This document shows positions 17,407-28,000 of a stretch of DNA of 34,167 nucleotides, piece by piece. The position numbers and the translations under genes were made by a program. Under the pieces are notes generated by a model. The model searched no databases. It saw only the letters and a program-made list of their open reading frames with translations, and was not told the DNA's origin. The stretch's first letter is position 1, and each line of letters begins with the position of its first letter. Origin of the DNA: Planctomycetota bacterium (lineage in GTDB: Bacteria > Planctomycetota > Planctomycetia > Pirellulales > Pirellulaceae); contig JAJDEH010000335.1 of NCBI GenBank assembly GCA_029259935.1, positions 1 to 34,167 of the forward strand, read 5' to 3'.

Positions 17407-20340
17407 ATGCAATGGCCGTGGCGAATCTTGATTGCCTTGACGGCGTGTTCGGCGATAGCTCTGCTGGTGTGGAGGTGTTTGCCTTCGGAAGAGGCGTTGA
17501 TTACACGAGCCAAGGCGGCGCTCGCACAAGAACAATTCGCCCAAGCGCGGCGCGACGCGGACTGGATTCTGTGGTGTTGGCCTCGATCGACCGAGGCGTT
17601 GTTGATCGCGGGTGACGCATGTTTTCACGACCAGCGGCCGGACGACGCGATTCAGTATCTCGATCGCTTGCCAGGTGAGGGCGGCAAACCGGTGGCTCGC
17701 GGACATATGCTGGCCGGCAGCATCCACAAGGACGCGGGCCGATTGCTGGTTGCCGAAAAGCACTTTCGCCAAGCCTCGACGTGGCAACCCACTCGACTCG
17801 AAGCCCATCGAGAATTGGCCCATCTGCTGTGCCTTCAGGAAAGGCGTTGGGAATCGGTCCCGTACTTGCTGGATCTGATTAAGTCGCGCGAATACACGGC
17901 GGAAGAATTCTTGCTGCTTTGCGATCTTGAATACAACTGCGCGGATCGGGATGAAATCGATCGCTACCTAGAACTCGGCTCTGACGACGGTGGCGTCCTG
18001 CTGGCCCAAGCTTGCCACGCCGAAGAAGTGGGCCAGAGCGCCGAGGCAGAGCGTCTGCTGAGAAGAGTGATCGACGACCGGCCGGAGCTGCTGGAGGCGC
18101 ACGCGCGACTAGGGCTTTTGCTTCACGACCGTCCCCAGCCATTTCAAGCCTGGCGCGCGGCACTCCCGGCAAACGCGACCAGCCATCCGTTGATCTGGAT
18201 CGCTTTTGCCAAATGGGCGGCGGCGAACAATCAGCGCCGATCCGCGGTCCGCTGCTATTGGGAAGCGTTGAAGCTAGACCCCAACTATCGGTCGGCATGT
18301 TTTCAATTGGGGCTGCTGCTGGCCGGTTCCAACGAAAACTACGCGGAACCGTTTCGTAAGCGGGCCGGCATTCTTAACAGAATGTCACGCAATGGCATCG
18401 TGCTGTGGGTTTATCGGCGGGACGCCACGGGGATGCGGCAGCAGATTGAAACGGCCTGGGAATCTGCTGAATTGGCGAAGGAATTGGGCCGATACTGGGA
18501 GGCGGCAGCCTACTGTCAGGTGATCGCCAAGCTTGCTCCCGGCCAACGAAGGGCGGGGGACCAGCGCGAGCGGCTTCTCAGCGAACTCACTTCGAGTTCA
18601 CCGCGCACCCTCGATATCGCGAATCCCGTCCTTGAAGTTGACTTGTCGCACTACCCCATGCCTCAGTGGTCAGCCGTGGCCACGGAAGATGGCCGGAAAA
18701 TTACGGCATCGACCGGCGGTGCCATTGCCTTTCGAGATCTGTCCGCCGAGGCGGGATTGCAATTCAGCTATGTCAGCGGACATGAAGAGGGCGTTGGCAG
18801 AACGCTGTATCAAGGACTGGGCGGCGGGGTCGGCGTCATTGACTACGACAACGACGGGTGGCCCGACCTGTATTTGACTCAAGGAACACCTCATCGCCGA
18901 GGCGAGCCGGATGCAGAATTCACGGACCGGCTCTACCGAAACCTGGGCAACGGGCGATTTGAAGATGTCACGGTGGAAGCCGGGCTGGCCGAGAACAGCT
19001 ACAGTCACGGCGTGACCGTCGCCGATTATGACAACGACGGATTTTCCGACCTGTACATCGGGAACATGGGCAACAACTGCTTGTACAGAAATAATGGAGA
19101 CGGCACGTTTGTCGATGTTACGCGGCACAGTGGAATTTCCGGCAACGACTGGACGACGAGTTGCGTGATGGCCGATTTGGACGGCGACACCTGGCCAGAC
19201 ATCTACGATGTCAATTATGTCGATTTCAAAAACAAGGATCCCTACGTCCTTTGTACGACGGATCGCGGCGCGCCACGGCGCGCATGTCCCCCTAATGCCT
19301 TCGACGCGGGACAAGACCGTTTTCTACGCAACCTTGGCAATGGCCGCTTCGCCGACCAGACGACGCAGGCCGGCATCGTCCAACCCCACGGATATGGTTT
19401 GGGAATCCTCGTGGCGCGTGTCCCGGACAGCGAGGGACTCAGCGTACTCGTGGCCAACGATACGACAGCCAATTTCTGGTTTGTCCGATCTCCGTCAATG
19501 GCCGCTGGTGGGCTGTTTGATGAAAAAGGGGTGCTGTCCGGGCTGGCCCTCGACGCCAACGGACTTCCCCAAGGTTGCATGGGGATCGCCGCCGGGGATG
19601 CCGATGGCGATGGCCAGTTGGATATGTTCGTGACCAATTATCTCCTGGAAACAAACACGTTGTACCTTGGCGAACAGCGGCAATATGTCGACTCGACGCG
19701 GAGTTCGGGACTCGGATCCCCCAGCATTAAGATGGTGGCCTTTGGAACGCAGTTCCTCGACGCCCAACTCGACGGCTTGCCCGATTTGATCGTCGCGAAT
19801 GGACACGTCGACGATTTCACCTATCGCGATTCACCATTCAAGATGCGACCTCAATTCTTCGCCAATCAGGGTGCCGGGCGGTTTGCTCCCGTTAAGGCGA
19901 AATCGCTGGGCCCTTACTTTCGCCGGCAAATTCTAGGGCGAGGCCTCGCGCGCCTCGATTGGAATCGCGACGGCAAGGAGGACTTTGTCGTTTCCCATCT
20001 CGACGAACCGGCGGCCTTAATGTTGAACGAGACCGCGGACGCGGGCCATTTTCTCGCCGTTGAACTACGCGGAGTCATTTCGGACCGGGACGCGATCGGC
20101 ACGATCATTCGCGCCACATGTGGCGGCGCGACCTACGTGCGTCAACTGACCGCGGGCGACGGATACCTGGCCAGCAATCAACGGCAGATCGTATTCGGCT
20201 TGGGTCAGTGCACCGAGATCGAAGAGTTGACTATTACTTGGCCATCCCAATCCGTTCAAACATTCAACAACATTTCGGCCGACAGCCACCTGTTGATCGT
20301 GGAAGGGCGTGAAGACTATGTACTGTGTTTTCAGCCCTGA
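17407..20340 (+). CDS. TPR, FG-GAP/VCBS and ASPIC/UnbV repeat protein
   Basis: About 977 residues. The ATG at 17407 is chosen because GAAGG lies just upstream and the next residues (RILIALTACSAIALLVW) form a signal anchor; the TTG at 17395 is unlikely. The first 400 residues are TPR-like helical repeats (for example EALITRAKAALAQEQFAQARRD, HPLIWIAFAKWAAANN). FG-GAP/VCBS propeller blades follow with calcium-type DxDxDG loops: VDYDNDGWPDLY, ADYDNDGFSDLY, ADLDGDTWPDIY, GDADGDGQLDMF. The C-terminus is an ASPIC/UnbV domain (GTIIRATCGG, RQLTAGDGYLASN, LTITWPSQSVQTF). This combination is common in planctomycetes and acidobacteria and is exported; its precise function is unknown. The sulfatase gene follows 72 bp later, perhaps co-transcribed. 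Confidence 0.93.
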   Translation: MQWPWRILIALTACSAIALLVWRCLPSEEALITRAKAALAQEQFAQARRDADWILWCWPRSTEALLIAGDACFHDQRPDDAIQYLDRLPGEGGKPVARGHMLAGSIHKDAGRLLVAEKHFRQASTWQPTRLEAHRELAHLLCLQERRWESVPYLLDLIKSREYTAEEFLLLCDLEYNCADRDEIDRYLELGSDDGGVLLAQACHAEEVGQSAEAERLLRRVIDDRPELLEAHARLGLLLHDRPQPFQAWRAALPANATSHPLIWIAFAKWAAANNQRRSAVRCYWEALKLDPNYRSACFQLGLLLAGSNENYAEPFRKRAGILNRMSRNGIVLWVYRRDATGMRQQIETAWESAELAKELGRYWEAAAYCQVIAKLAPGQRRAGDQRERLLSELTSSSPRTLDIANPVLEVDLSHYPMPQWSAVATEDGRKITASTGGAIAFRDLSAEAGLQFSYVSGHEEGVGRTLYQGLGGGVGVIDYDNDGWPDLYLTQGTPHRRGEPDAEFTDRLYRNLGNGRFEDVTVEAGLAENSYSHGVTVADYDNDGFSDLYIGNMGNNCLYRNNGDGTFVDVTRHSGISGNDWTTSCVMADLDGDTWPDIYDVNYVDFKNKDPYVLCTTDRGAPRRACPPNAFDAGQDRFLRNLGNGRFADQTTQAGIVQPHGYGLGILVARVPDSEGLSVLVANDTTANFWFVRSPSMAAGGLFDEKGVLSGLALDANGLPQGCMGIAAGDADGDGQLDMFVTNYLLETNTLYLGEQRQYVDSTRSSGLGSPSIKMVAFGTQFLDAQLDGLPDLIVANGHVDDFTYRDSPFKMRPQFFANQGAGRFAPVKAKSLGPYFRRQILGRGLARLDWNRDGKEDFVVSHLDEPAALMLNETADAGHFLAVELRGVISDRDAIGTIIRATCGGATYVRQLTAGDGYLASNQRQIVFGLGQCTEIEELTITWPSQSVQTFNNISADSHLLIVEGREDYVLCFQP

Positions 20341-20412
20341 AGCGGCATGGCAAGTAAGTTCGAATTTCAAATGCTCGGATGACTTCGTGACACTTTTGAG
20401 AGCCTTAGTTTC

Positions 20413-21960
20413 ATGCGCAAAATCACTGCGACCTTGGCAGCGGGATGGATAGTCTTGCTGGCGTCTCTTTTATCCGCCGCGGATTTGGCATTGCCAAGAG
20501 TCGACGGCGCAAAGCCGCTGAACGTGGTTTTCATTCTTTCCGATGATCACCGTTACGACGTGATGGGCTTTCTCGGTCATCCCTGGGTGGAAACGCCGGC
20601 CATGGATGCGATGGCCCGTGACGGCGTTTACTTTCAAAACGCGATGGTGACGACGTCGTTGTGCTCGCCCAGCCGTGCTTCGATTCTGACCGGCCAATAC
20701 ATGCACCACCATGGTGTCGTCGACAATAACGTACTCAGCAAACCGGGAACGGTTTTCTTTCCCAAATACCTGCAAGCGGCCGGCTATCAAACGGGCTATT
20801 TTGGCAAGTGGCACATGGGCGGGCATTCGGACGCCCCGCGTCCTGGCTTTGATCGCTGGGTCTCATTTCGAGGACAAGGACACTACTATCCCCCCGAACA
20901 TTTGAAGAAGTGGTCGCTGAACGTTGACGGAACGTCGGTTCCTCAAAAAGGTTACATCACCGACGAAATCACCGATTACGCGATCGACTGGCTGAAGGGT
21001 ACCGTCAAACAAAACGACAAGCCGTTCTTCATGTACCTTTCCCACAAGGGCGTGCACGGGATGTTCTATCCGGCCAAGCGTCACGCGGGCCGCTACAAGG
21101 ACCAGCCGCTGCCCGTGCCTCCCACGATGGCCGATACGCCGGCAAATTACAAAGACAAGCCGATGTGGCTTAAGAATCAACGCAACAGTTGGCACGGCGT
21201 CGACTTCGCCTACCACCAAGATACCGACATCGCGGAACACTATCGGCTGTACTGCGAAGCGCTACTCAGCGTCGACGAATCGATCGCCCGCGTGCGAAAG
21301 TGGCTTGAGGACAACGGCGTCGCCGACAACACGTTGGTCATCTACATGGGCGACAACGGGTTTCAATGGGGCGAACATGGCTTGATCGACAAACGCACGG
21401 CCTACGAAGCATCGATGCGAGTCCCAATGTTGGGCGTCTGCCCGAAACGGTGGAAACCGGGAACGAAAATCGAACAGGTCGTAGCCAACATTGACATCGG
21501 CCCCACTGTTTTGGAAGCGGCCGGGTTGAAAACGCCCGCGCAAATGGACGGCCAAAGTTTCCTTCAGCTTGCCGCGGGGCAGGTGAAACCTTCCCAGTGG
21601 CGGCAGAATCTGTTGTACGAATATTATTGGGAATACAGTTTTCCACACACGCCGACGACGTTCGCTTTAAGAACACAGCAGTACAAGTTCATTCAGTATC
21701 ACGGCATTTGGGATTTGGACGAACTATACGATTTGAAAAACGACCCACACGAACAACGCAACCTGATATTCAGCCAGCAGCATCAGGAACGGATCAAGAA
21801 AATGCGGGCCGCCTTGCATGAGACACTCGTCACCGCGGATGCCAACCGAGTGCCATTTAGCCATAAACGCCGCATGGGCGCGAATCTGCGTCTGCGGGGC
21901 GGCTCGAAGCCGGCGGATTTTCCGCCACAGCTGCTACGCGAAAAAAACGCCAAACAGTAA
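20413..21960 (+). CDS. Secreted sulfatase (formylglycine type)
   Basis: 515 residues with a signal peptide (about 1-22, ending LLSAA). The sulfatase fold is clear. The first metal-binding acids are in FILSDDHRYD (D44-D45). The formylglycine signature is C84-S-P-S-R-A-S-I-L-T-G, where the Cys is oxidised by a formylglycine-generating enzyme. The second metal site is MGDNGFQWGEHGLIDK. It should hydrolyse sulfate esters, probably on sulfated polysaccharides, which planctomycetes degrade with large sulfatase sets; the individual substrate cannot be read from sequence. The formylglycine-generating enzyme is not in the window. It lies 72 bp after the TPR/FG-GAP gene on the same strand. Confidence 0.95.
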   Translation: MRKITATLAAGWIVLLASLLSAADLALPRVDGAKPLNVVFILSDDHRYDVMGFLGHPWVETPAMDAMARDGVYFQNAMVTTSLCSPSRASILTGQYMHHHGVVDNNVLSKPGTVFFPKYLQAAGYQTGYFGKWHMGGHSDAPRPGFDRWVSFRGQGHYYPPEHLKKWSLNVDGTSVPQKGYITDEITDYAIDWLKGTVKQNDKPFFMYLSHKGVHGMFYPAKRHAGRYKDQPLPVPPTMADTPANYKDKPMWLKNQRNSWHGVDFAYHQDTDIAEHYRLYCEALLSVDESIARVRKWLEDNGVADNTLVIYMGDNGFQWGEHGLIDKRTAYEASMRVPMLGVCPKRWKPGTKIEQVVANIDIGPTVLEAAGLKTPAQMDGQSFLQLAAGQVKPSQWRQNLLYEYYWEYSFPHTPTTFALRTQQYKFIQYHGIWDLDELYDLKNDPHEQRNLIFSQQHQERIKKMRAALHETLVTADANRVPFSHKRRMGANLRLRGGSKPADFPPQLLREKNAKQ

Positions 21961-22151
21961 CGGACTGGGAAATACAACGACTTTTTTCAGTCTGTTGAGG
22001 AAGTAACCCGACGCCTGAGAAGAATTTGGCAGACCAACGATTTTGTGAATGAGGCCGGGAACCGTGGACGAAGTGGGTGCGTCCAAGAAGCTCAGATCGA
22101 GAGGTTGTGATTTCCCGCCGATCGCTTTTCCAAGAGAAATCGACCAACTAA

Positions 22152-23060
22152 ATGAGTCCAGGAATGCTCACCCGCTATGCGACTATCACCTGTTTCGCCC
22201 TGCTTCTCATCGTCCCGAACCGTTTGTGGGGCCTGGAGGGGGTCTCCGAGGGCTACGGCAACGAGCCGTTGCGCGGATTCGAGGCTTGGCCAGGCATCGA
22301 CAAAGTGATCAACGACGAAACGCGCGTGTATAACCTGCGGATGTCAAAGTCCAACGACCATTTCATGTTTCGCGGCAACATGAAACAGTTGAACGTGGCG
22401 CTGGAGAACTTCGCAAGCATCGAAGCAGAGGTCCGCGAAGTTGTGTTTCGTCCAGGCCCGGGGACAGGCCGGTCGCTCGACCGAACAAATCGCATTCCCC
22501 ATAACTGGAATTTGGAAATCCCTGGCCGCACGGCCGAAATGTTGAATAGGGTCGACCAGGGCGATCTGGTGTGGAGCATCTTCCCAGTGATGACAATCTA
22601 CATCGGCGGACCGATCCAACTGGATGAGATCGAGATTTCCGAAGGAATCGTCTTTACCGAACTAGGCGATCTCAATCGTCGCTATCGAACGGCCATTGCC
22701 ACCAGCACGCACGATGGCATTCGCTATTCTGGGGTGGAACGCCTGGCGGGGCTGAGTCCGTACAATGGCGACAACCTCAGCGTCGTGGCGAAGATGCTTG
22801 GCGACGAACAGTATTGGATGCGGCGCACCGCGGCACGGGCGATTTCTAACTTCGGGGCGAAAGCGAAACCGCACCTGCCTGCCCTGCGGCGCGGAATGGA
22901 AAGCGACCAGCCAGCATTAAGGAAATATTCCGCCGAGTCTATCGAGACCATCGAAAAAGCGAAGGACACCCCCAAAGCGGAAGAAGAGTTCCGTGCGGTA
23001 CAGGAAGCAATCCAGCGACTCTGCAAGATGCGGCCCAAACGAAAAACCGACGCCGATTAG
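22152..23060 (+). CDS. Secreted protein of unknown function with HEAT-like C-terminus
   Basis: 302 residues with a signal peptide (CFALLLIVPNRLWG). Residues about 50-150 (ETRVYNLRMSKSNDHFMFRGN, then IPHNWNLEI and FPVMTIYIGG) align with residues 45-150 of the divergently oriented gene at 23648-24838, pointing to a shared undescribed domain. The C-terminal third (YNGDNLSVVAKMLGDEQYWMRRTAARAISNFGAKAKPHLPALR) has the look of HEAT-type repeats. No catalytic motif is visible. The ATG at 22152 is used; the ATG four codons later is equally possible. It converges on the lipoprotein gene 38 bp away. Confidence 0.8.
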   Translation: MSPGMLTRYATITCFALLLIVPNRLWGLEGVSEGYGNEPLRGFEAWPGIDKVINDETRVYNLRMSKSNDHFMFRGNMKQLNVALENFASIEAEVREVVFRPGPGTGRSLDRTNRIPHNWNLEIPGRTAEMLNRVDQGDLVWSIFPVMTIYIGGPIQLDEIEISEGIVFTELGDLNRRYRTAIATSTHDGIRYSGVERLAGLSPYNGDNLSVVAKMLGDEQYWMRRTAARAISNFGAKAKPHLPALRRGMESDQPALRKYSAESIETIEKAKDTPKAEEEFRAVQEAIQRLCKMRPKRKTDAD

Positions 23061-23098
23061 TTGCGTCGAAAGGTGCGCACCGGCTGAAGTTTGTCGAA

Positions 23099-23557
23099 TC
23101 ACTTCACTGATTTGCGTACAAACACGTATTGCCGGCCAGCCACGATTCGCAACACACCGGTGAACATTGTCTTGAGTTTGCGCGGCTCCTGTTTGGTCGA
23201 TTCACCGTCGGCTTTGATATCGGAGAACGTGATGACGTCGTCAGCGACGGACCAGGTTCCTTCGATCTTCGCAGCCGTGACTCCCGATGGCAGCAGACTC
23301 TCGGACAACTCTGGGGGTAGGCCGTTGGGTCCCGCTTTGATTTCAAATGTCGCTTTGGAAAACGTCCACTGGAAATCGTCATAGTCGCGGTCGCGCCCCG
23401 TTGCGAATTTGTAACTGGCACCGCTTAGCATGTCGCGTGTCACTGGACCATAATTGCCACCCGTCTCCATCATTTCCGTGGCGGCCGTGTTGCAGCCCAA
23501 CGCCCCAACCAATAGCCCTAGGGCTACGCAACTTACTACCTTCTCAAGCAAGATCAT
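23099..23557 (-). CDS. Small putative lipoprotein
   Basis: 152 residues from the ATG at 23557, which has AGGA 8 nt upstream and opens straight into a signal sequence (SCVALGLLVGALGC). The frame is open further upstream, but the extra residues lack signal-peptide character. The cysteine after LVGALG is a probable lipidation site with an imperfect lipobox. The mature part has a beta-rich pattern (YKFATGRDRDYDDFQWTF, IEGTWSVADDVITFSDI, VLRIVAGRQYVFVRK), reminiscent of short lipocalin-like planctomycete lipoproteins. Its function is unknown. It shares the strand with the larger secreted protein upstream, 90 bp away, and may be co-transcribed with it. Confidence 0.78.
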   Translation of the reverse strand: MILLEKVVSCVALGLLVGALGCNTAATEMMETGGNYGPVTRDMLSGASYKFATGRDRDYDDFQWTFSKATFEIKAGPNGLPPELSESLLPSGVTAAKIEGTWSVADDVITFSDIKADGESTKQEPRKLKTMFTGVLRIVAGRQYVFVRKSVK

Positions 23558-23647
23558 TGTCTTCGTCCTTTGGCTTTGAGTCTTCAGAACGAACACGTCG
23601 CGGCAGCCGAAATTCCACAACGAGATCGAATGCGGCATGCGGCTACC

Positions 23648-24838
23648 TCAATCGTCGCCACTTTTGGGGCGCGGTTTGGGAATTTTGACTACGCCGGCGG
23701 TCTTCTTGTCTTGTGACAGCTTCGACGCCGGAAAAACGTGCCGCGCGGAACTACGTCCCTTCTTTTCGTAGCTGGGAATGTAGATGTTCCTTCTGGCTTT
23801 TTTCTCCTTGACGGCCTCGAATTGCTCTTTCGCGAAATAAACCTTGAAGTAACCCTCGGCATCCGGTTGTCCGCCGCCAGCGTAGGAGAATTCGACTTTA
23901 ATCTTTCCTCCCGGCCACGGCTCGGGATCGAGTACCGGTGGAGACCCGTCTTCGAAGAGTATTCGGCCATAATAAAACTTGGGCTGATCAATCTTGACCG
24001 GTTTCGCTTTATCGCGGTCCAGTACGAGAGTATCCGGGTCGAGACGAGGATGCTCACGATCGACGTTCGTCGACCAGTTGCCCACGGTCAACGTGAGCCA
24101 CGTCCGGCCTTTTCTGAGATCCTCAATTTCCTGTTTGGAAAATGCTGCATGAAAATAACCTTCATGGCTGACCTTTCCCAACCGGATGCAATCCTCGACG
24201 TCTTTTTCCCACAGAGCCACTGCGGTGGACACACCGTGTTCGAAATCGGCCGCCGGCTTGCCGTCCTCAAATTGGAGATGGGCGTATCTGACTTTACGTT
24301 GCGGCTTCGTCGTGCCGCCCATCAACGGAAGATCTTCGATCTCGTTCTTGAGGATGATGTTATCGGGCAGCGAAATCCGCTTCAGTAATTCGGCGTCTTC
24401 CTTTGGATCGACATGTATCGTCAGCGTCGGCTCGTAGGTCCTCGCCTCGGCGTCCCGTTTTGTGACGGCCAACGCGATTCCGCTGAGGACATGCAGTTGC
24501 ACGTTGTAGGGAATCGTCGGCCCGAGAAACGTCTTGGCTTCCTGTTTTTCCAACTTGACCGTCAACTCATGATCTCGCAGCCGCATTTTTGAAAACTGTT
24601 CAATCAATTCGTTGACTTGCTTGACGTTGGCTTGGTAGTAGAAGTTCTCGTTGCCGTTTACCCAGATGGAGTAGACTCGCGATTCGCTTCGCAGCATCTT
24701 GGTGATTCCCGCCGGCATGCCGGGCTGGGCCACTGCGTCGGTAACCGGCCCAACGTGTTCCTCGGCGAGGCCAAAACAGATTCGGGCACAACTGCCGCAG
24801 ACGAGCAACGCGACAAGAAACAAGCTTCGATTCATCAT
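23648..24838 (-). CDS. Secreted protein sharing a domain with the gene at 22152-23060
   Basis: About 396 residues from the ATG at 24838, set by GGAGAGGG at 24844-24851 with a 5-nt spacer and by the signal peptide that follows (SLFLVALLVCGSCARICFG). A longer frame to 24889 exists but puts 17 polar residues before the signal peptide. Residues 45-150 (ESRVYSIWVNGNENFYYQAN, VKQVNELIEQF, IPYNVQL, TLTIHVDP) align with the neighbouring secreted protein. The remainder has two similar blocks (KVRYAHLQFEDGKPAADFEHG and KFYYGRILFEDGSPPVLDPE, each followed by GYFHAAFSKQ or GYFKVYFAKE), suggesting an internal duplication of a beta-sandwich module. Its function is unknown. Confidence 0.83.
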   Translation of the reverse strand: MMNRSLFLVALLVCGSCARICFGLAEEHVGPVTDAVAQPGMPAGITKMLRSESRVYSIWVNGNENFYYQANVKQVNELIEQFSKMRLRDHELTVKLEKQEAKTFLGPTIPYNVQLHVLSGIALAVTKRDAEARTYEPTLTIHVDPKEDAELLKRISLPDNIILKNEIEDLPLMGGTTKPQRKVRYAHLQFEDGKPAADFEHGVSTAVALWEKDVEDCIRLGKVSHEGYFHAAFSKQEIEDLRKGRTWLTLTVGNWSTNVDREHPRLDPDTLVLDRDKAKPVKIDQPKFYYGRILFEDGSPPVLDPEPWPGGKIKVEFSYAGGGQPDAEGYFKVYFAKEQFEAVKEKKARRNIYIPSYEKKGRSSARHVFPASKLSQDKKTAGVVKIPKPRPKSGDD

Positions 24839-25042
24839 TTTTTCCCTCTCCAGTTGATTCAACTTTGTCGAGGTCGGCCCTCGAATCACTATGAACTGCC
24901 GCCCGTCAAGAATCTAAGACGAATCATCCAACAAATAGTTCCCATCGTTGCCCGCGCGGATCGAGTTTTCATTTGCGGGGCGCTCGACTAAACTATCACA
25001 ACATTCCCTGCCAAGTCACCTGCCATTTCAATTCGGCCATCC

Positions 25043-28000
25043 ATGCGTATTTTCTCGCTGACTATCATCGTGCTGGCTCTGTTGGCGATTCCCGCAGCCG
25101 CCGCCGAAGAAGCGGATTTGTTTCGCGACCAGGTTGCGCCGATTTTCGAGCGGCAATGTGTCGGCTGTCACAACGACGAAACTCGCAAGGGCGAACTGTC
25201 GCTGCAATCGGCGGCCGCAGCTTTGAGGGGCGGTGAGAGTGGCGTGATGATCGTGCCCGGCGACACCGGCGCCAGCGTACTACTGGAATACGTCTCGGGC
25301 GACGACCCGGAAATGCCGCAAGATGCCGAGCCGCTTTCGGGCGATGAAGTGGCGGCGCTGCGCCGTTGGATCGCCGCCGGAGCAAAGTGGCCGGAAGCCA
25401 TGCGGCTGAAAGATCGCGGCTTGGCGGATAGAAACTGGTGGTCACTGAAGCCAGTCGCGCGGCCGGAAATTCCCCGGCTTAGCGAGGCCGATGCACGTGT
25501 AGCACGCGGCCCCATCGATGCGTTCGTGATTGCCAAGCTGCGGCAGCAAAGGTTACAGCTTTCGCCGCCCGCCGACCGGCGCACTCTGATTCGCCGGCTG
25601 TACTACGATCTGACCGGCTTGCCGCCCACGCCAAAATCCGTGCAACGATTTATCAACGACGACGATCCTCGCGCGTACGAGAAACTGGTCGACCACTTGC
25701 TCGAGTCGCCGCATTACGGCGAGCGGTGGGCCCGGCATTGGCTCGACGTGGTGCACTACGGCGAGACCCACGGCTACGACAAGGACAAGCTGAGGATGAA
25801 TGCTTGGCCTTATCGCGATTATGTGATTCGCGCTTTCAATCAAGACAAACCGTATTCCCGTTTCGTCCGGGAACAGATTGCCGGCGACGTGCTGTGGCCT
25901 CACACGACAGACGGAATTACCGCCACCGGTTTCATTGCCGCCGGTCCGTGGGACTTCATCGGACACGCCGAAGTGCCGGAAACGAAAATCGACGGCAAGG
26001 TGGCCCGCAATCTCGATCGCGACAACATGGTCACCAGCACCATGAATTCGTTTTGCAGCTTAACGGTTCAATGTGCCCGTTGTCACAACCACAAGCTCGA
26101 TCCGGTGACGATGGAAAACTACTACAGCCTGCAAGCCGTCTTCGCCGCGATGGATCGGGCCGACCGTCCTTACGACGTCGATTCTTCGGTGGGCGAGCAG
26201 CGGCAACGACTACTGCAACGCAAGAATCTGCTCGACCAGCAAAGCGCCGAATTAGCCAAAGCGATCGACGCGAAAAAGACACCCGAGATTCGCGAACTTG
26301 AAAAAACGATTGCCGCTCTCGAAAAGAAGCGGTCGGGGGCGGTCGTCGCCGCGAGTGTTCCCCGCAGTTCGGCGATGGGCTATCACAGCCAAGTCGCGCC
26401 CGCCGCCGATGCGGTAAAGTGGGTCCAAGTCGATCTCGGCCGCCAGATGCCCGTTGATGATGTGCTGCTGTTTGGCGCGGACGAATATGGCTGGGGCGAT
26501 TTTGGTTTTCCGCATCGCTTCAGGATCGAACTGTTCGCTGACGAGTCGTTTTCGAATCCCGTCAGCGTGGCGGATTTTACGAAGAAGGACTTCGCGCGGC
26601 CCGGCGCTCGCGCCGCCCATTTTCCAGCCGGCGGAAGCACCGGGCGCTTCGTGCGCGTGACGGCAACACGTCTGTGGAGCCGACGCCGGAAAGAGCAACC
26701 GCCTTCCAACGACTGGATCTTCGCGTTGGGTGAACTGGCCGTTTTTTCCGGCGGACAGCTCGTGTCGCCTCAAGCGGTGTCGGCCGCCGATAGCATCGAA
26801 GCCTCCGGGCGCTGGAGCCGGGCGAATCTGATCGACGGCGTTTACGGCACACACAATTTGGAAGAGTTGACCGGACGGAAAGACGGCAGTCCCACCAACG
26901 GCTATCACAGCCAGTTCGCTCCCACCGGCGAAACGACCAAGTGGATTCAAATAGACCTGGGGCAGGCCGCCGCGATCGATCGCATTCGGCTAGTGCCGGC
27001 CTTTCCGACCGACTGGAAGGATACTCCAGGTTTTGGTTTTCCCGTTCGGTTCAAACTGGAGATTGCCGAAGACGCGGAATTCACCAAGCCTCAAATGGTC
27101 GCGGATTTCAGCCAAACAGATTTTGCCAATCCTGGTGGCCGGGTCGTTTCTTATGCCGTCGGCCGTCTGAAGGCAAGATTCGTGCGGCTCACCGCCAACC
27201 GCTTGTGGGATCGAGGCGAGCGTAGTTTTGCCTTGGCCCTAGCGGAAATCGAAGTCGAGTCGGGCGGCCGGAATCTTGCCCGCGATTGCACGGTGACGGC
27301 CACCGATTCGATTAACGCCGGCCGGTGGCATACCAAGAACCTGGTCGATGGATTTACGAGCCGCCGGCCGACCGAGGTTGGCACCGAAGAGTTGCTCGCC
27401 TTTGCCGCCCCTTCAACCGCAGTCGGCGAAATTGCGGTGGCTCGCGCCGAACACGACGCTTTGATTAAGCAGGCCATCGGCAGTGAACTGCTGCGGCAGC
27501 AAGACGAAAACCGCCAAGCGCTGGCCAGGACGGACGCAAGCCTAGCCGCTCTGCCCAAACCTTCGGTCGTGTACGCGGGAACGGTTCACAATGGCCGTGG
27601 TGCATTTCGAGGTCGTTATGGCCTGGCACCCCGCGAGATTCATATCCTCAACCGGGGCAATGTGACGCAGCCCGACAAGCTGGTCGGGCCGGCAGCCGTT
27701 CCGTTCATCGAAGGCGTGCCGGCGAAATTCAATCTGCCGCCGAAACACGACGAAGGCCAGCGACGAGTGGCTTTGGCGAATTGGATCACGCACAAAGACA
27801 ACCCGCTTACCTGGCGCAGCATCGTCAATCGAATTTGGCTCTATCACTTTGGCCAGGGGATCGTCGATTCGCCAAACGACTTTGGACGCGGCGGCCAGAT
27901 GCCGACGCATCCGGAGTTGCTCGACTGGCTAGCCGTCGAATTCCGCGACGGATCGCAGTCGATCAAAGAACTACATCGAAAGATCTGCAACAGCACCGTC

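Noticed and set aside
17134..17823. A 229-residue minus-strand frame opposite the start of the TPR gene
   Set aside because: It overlaps a well-supported coding region and has no recognisable domain.
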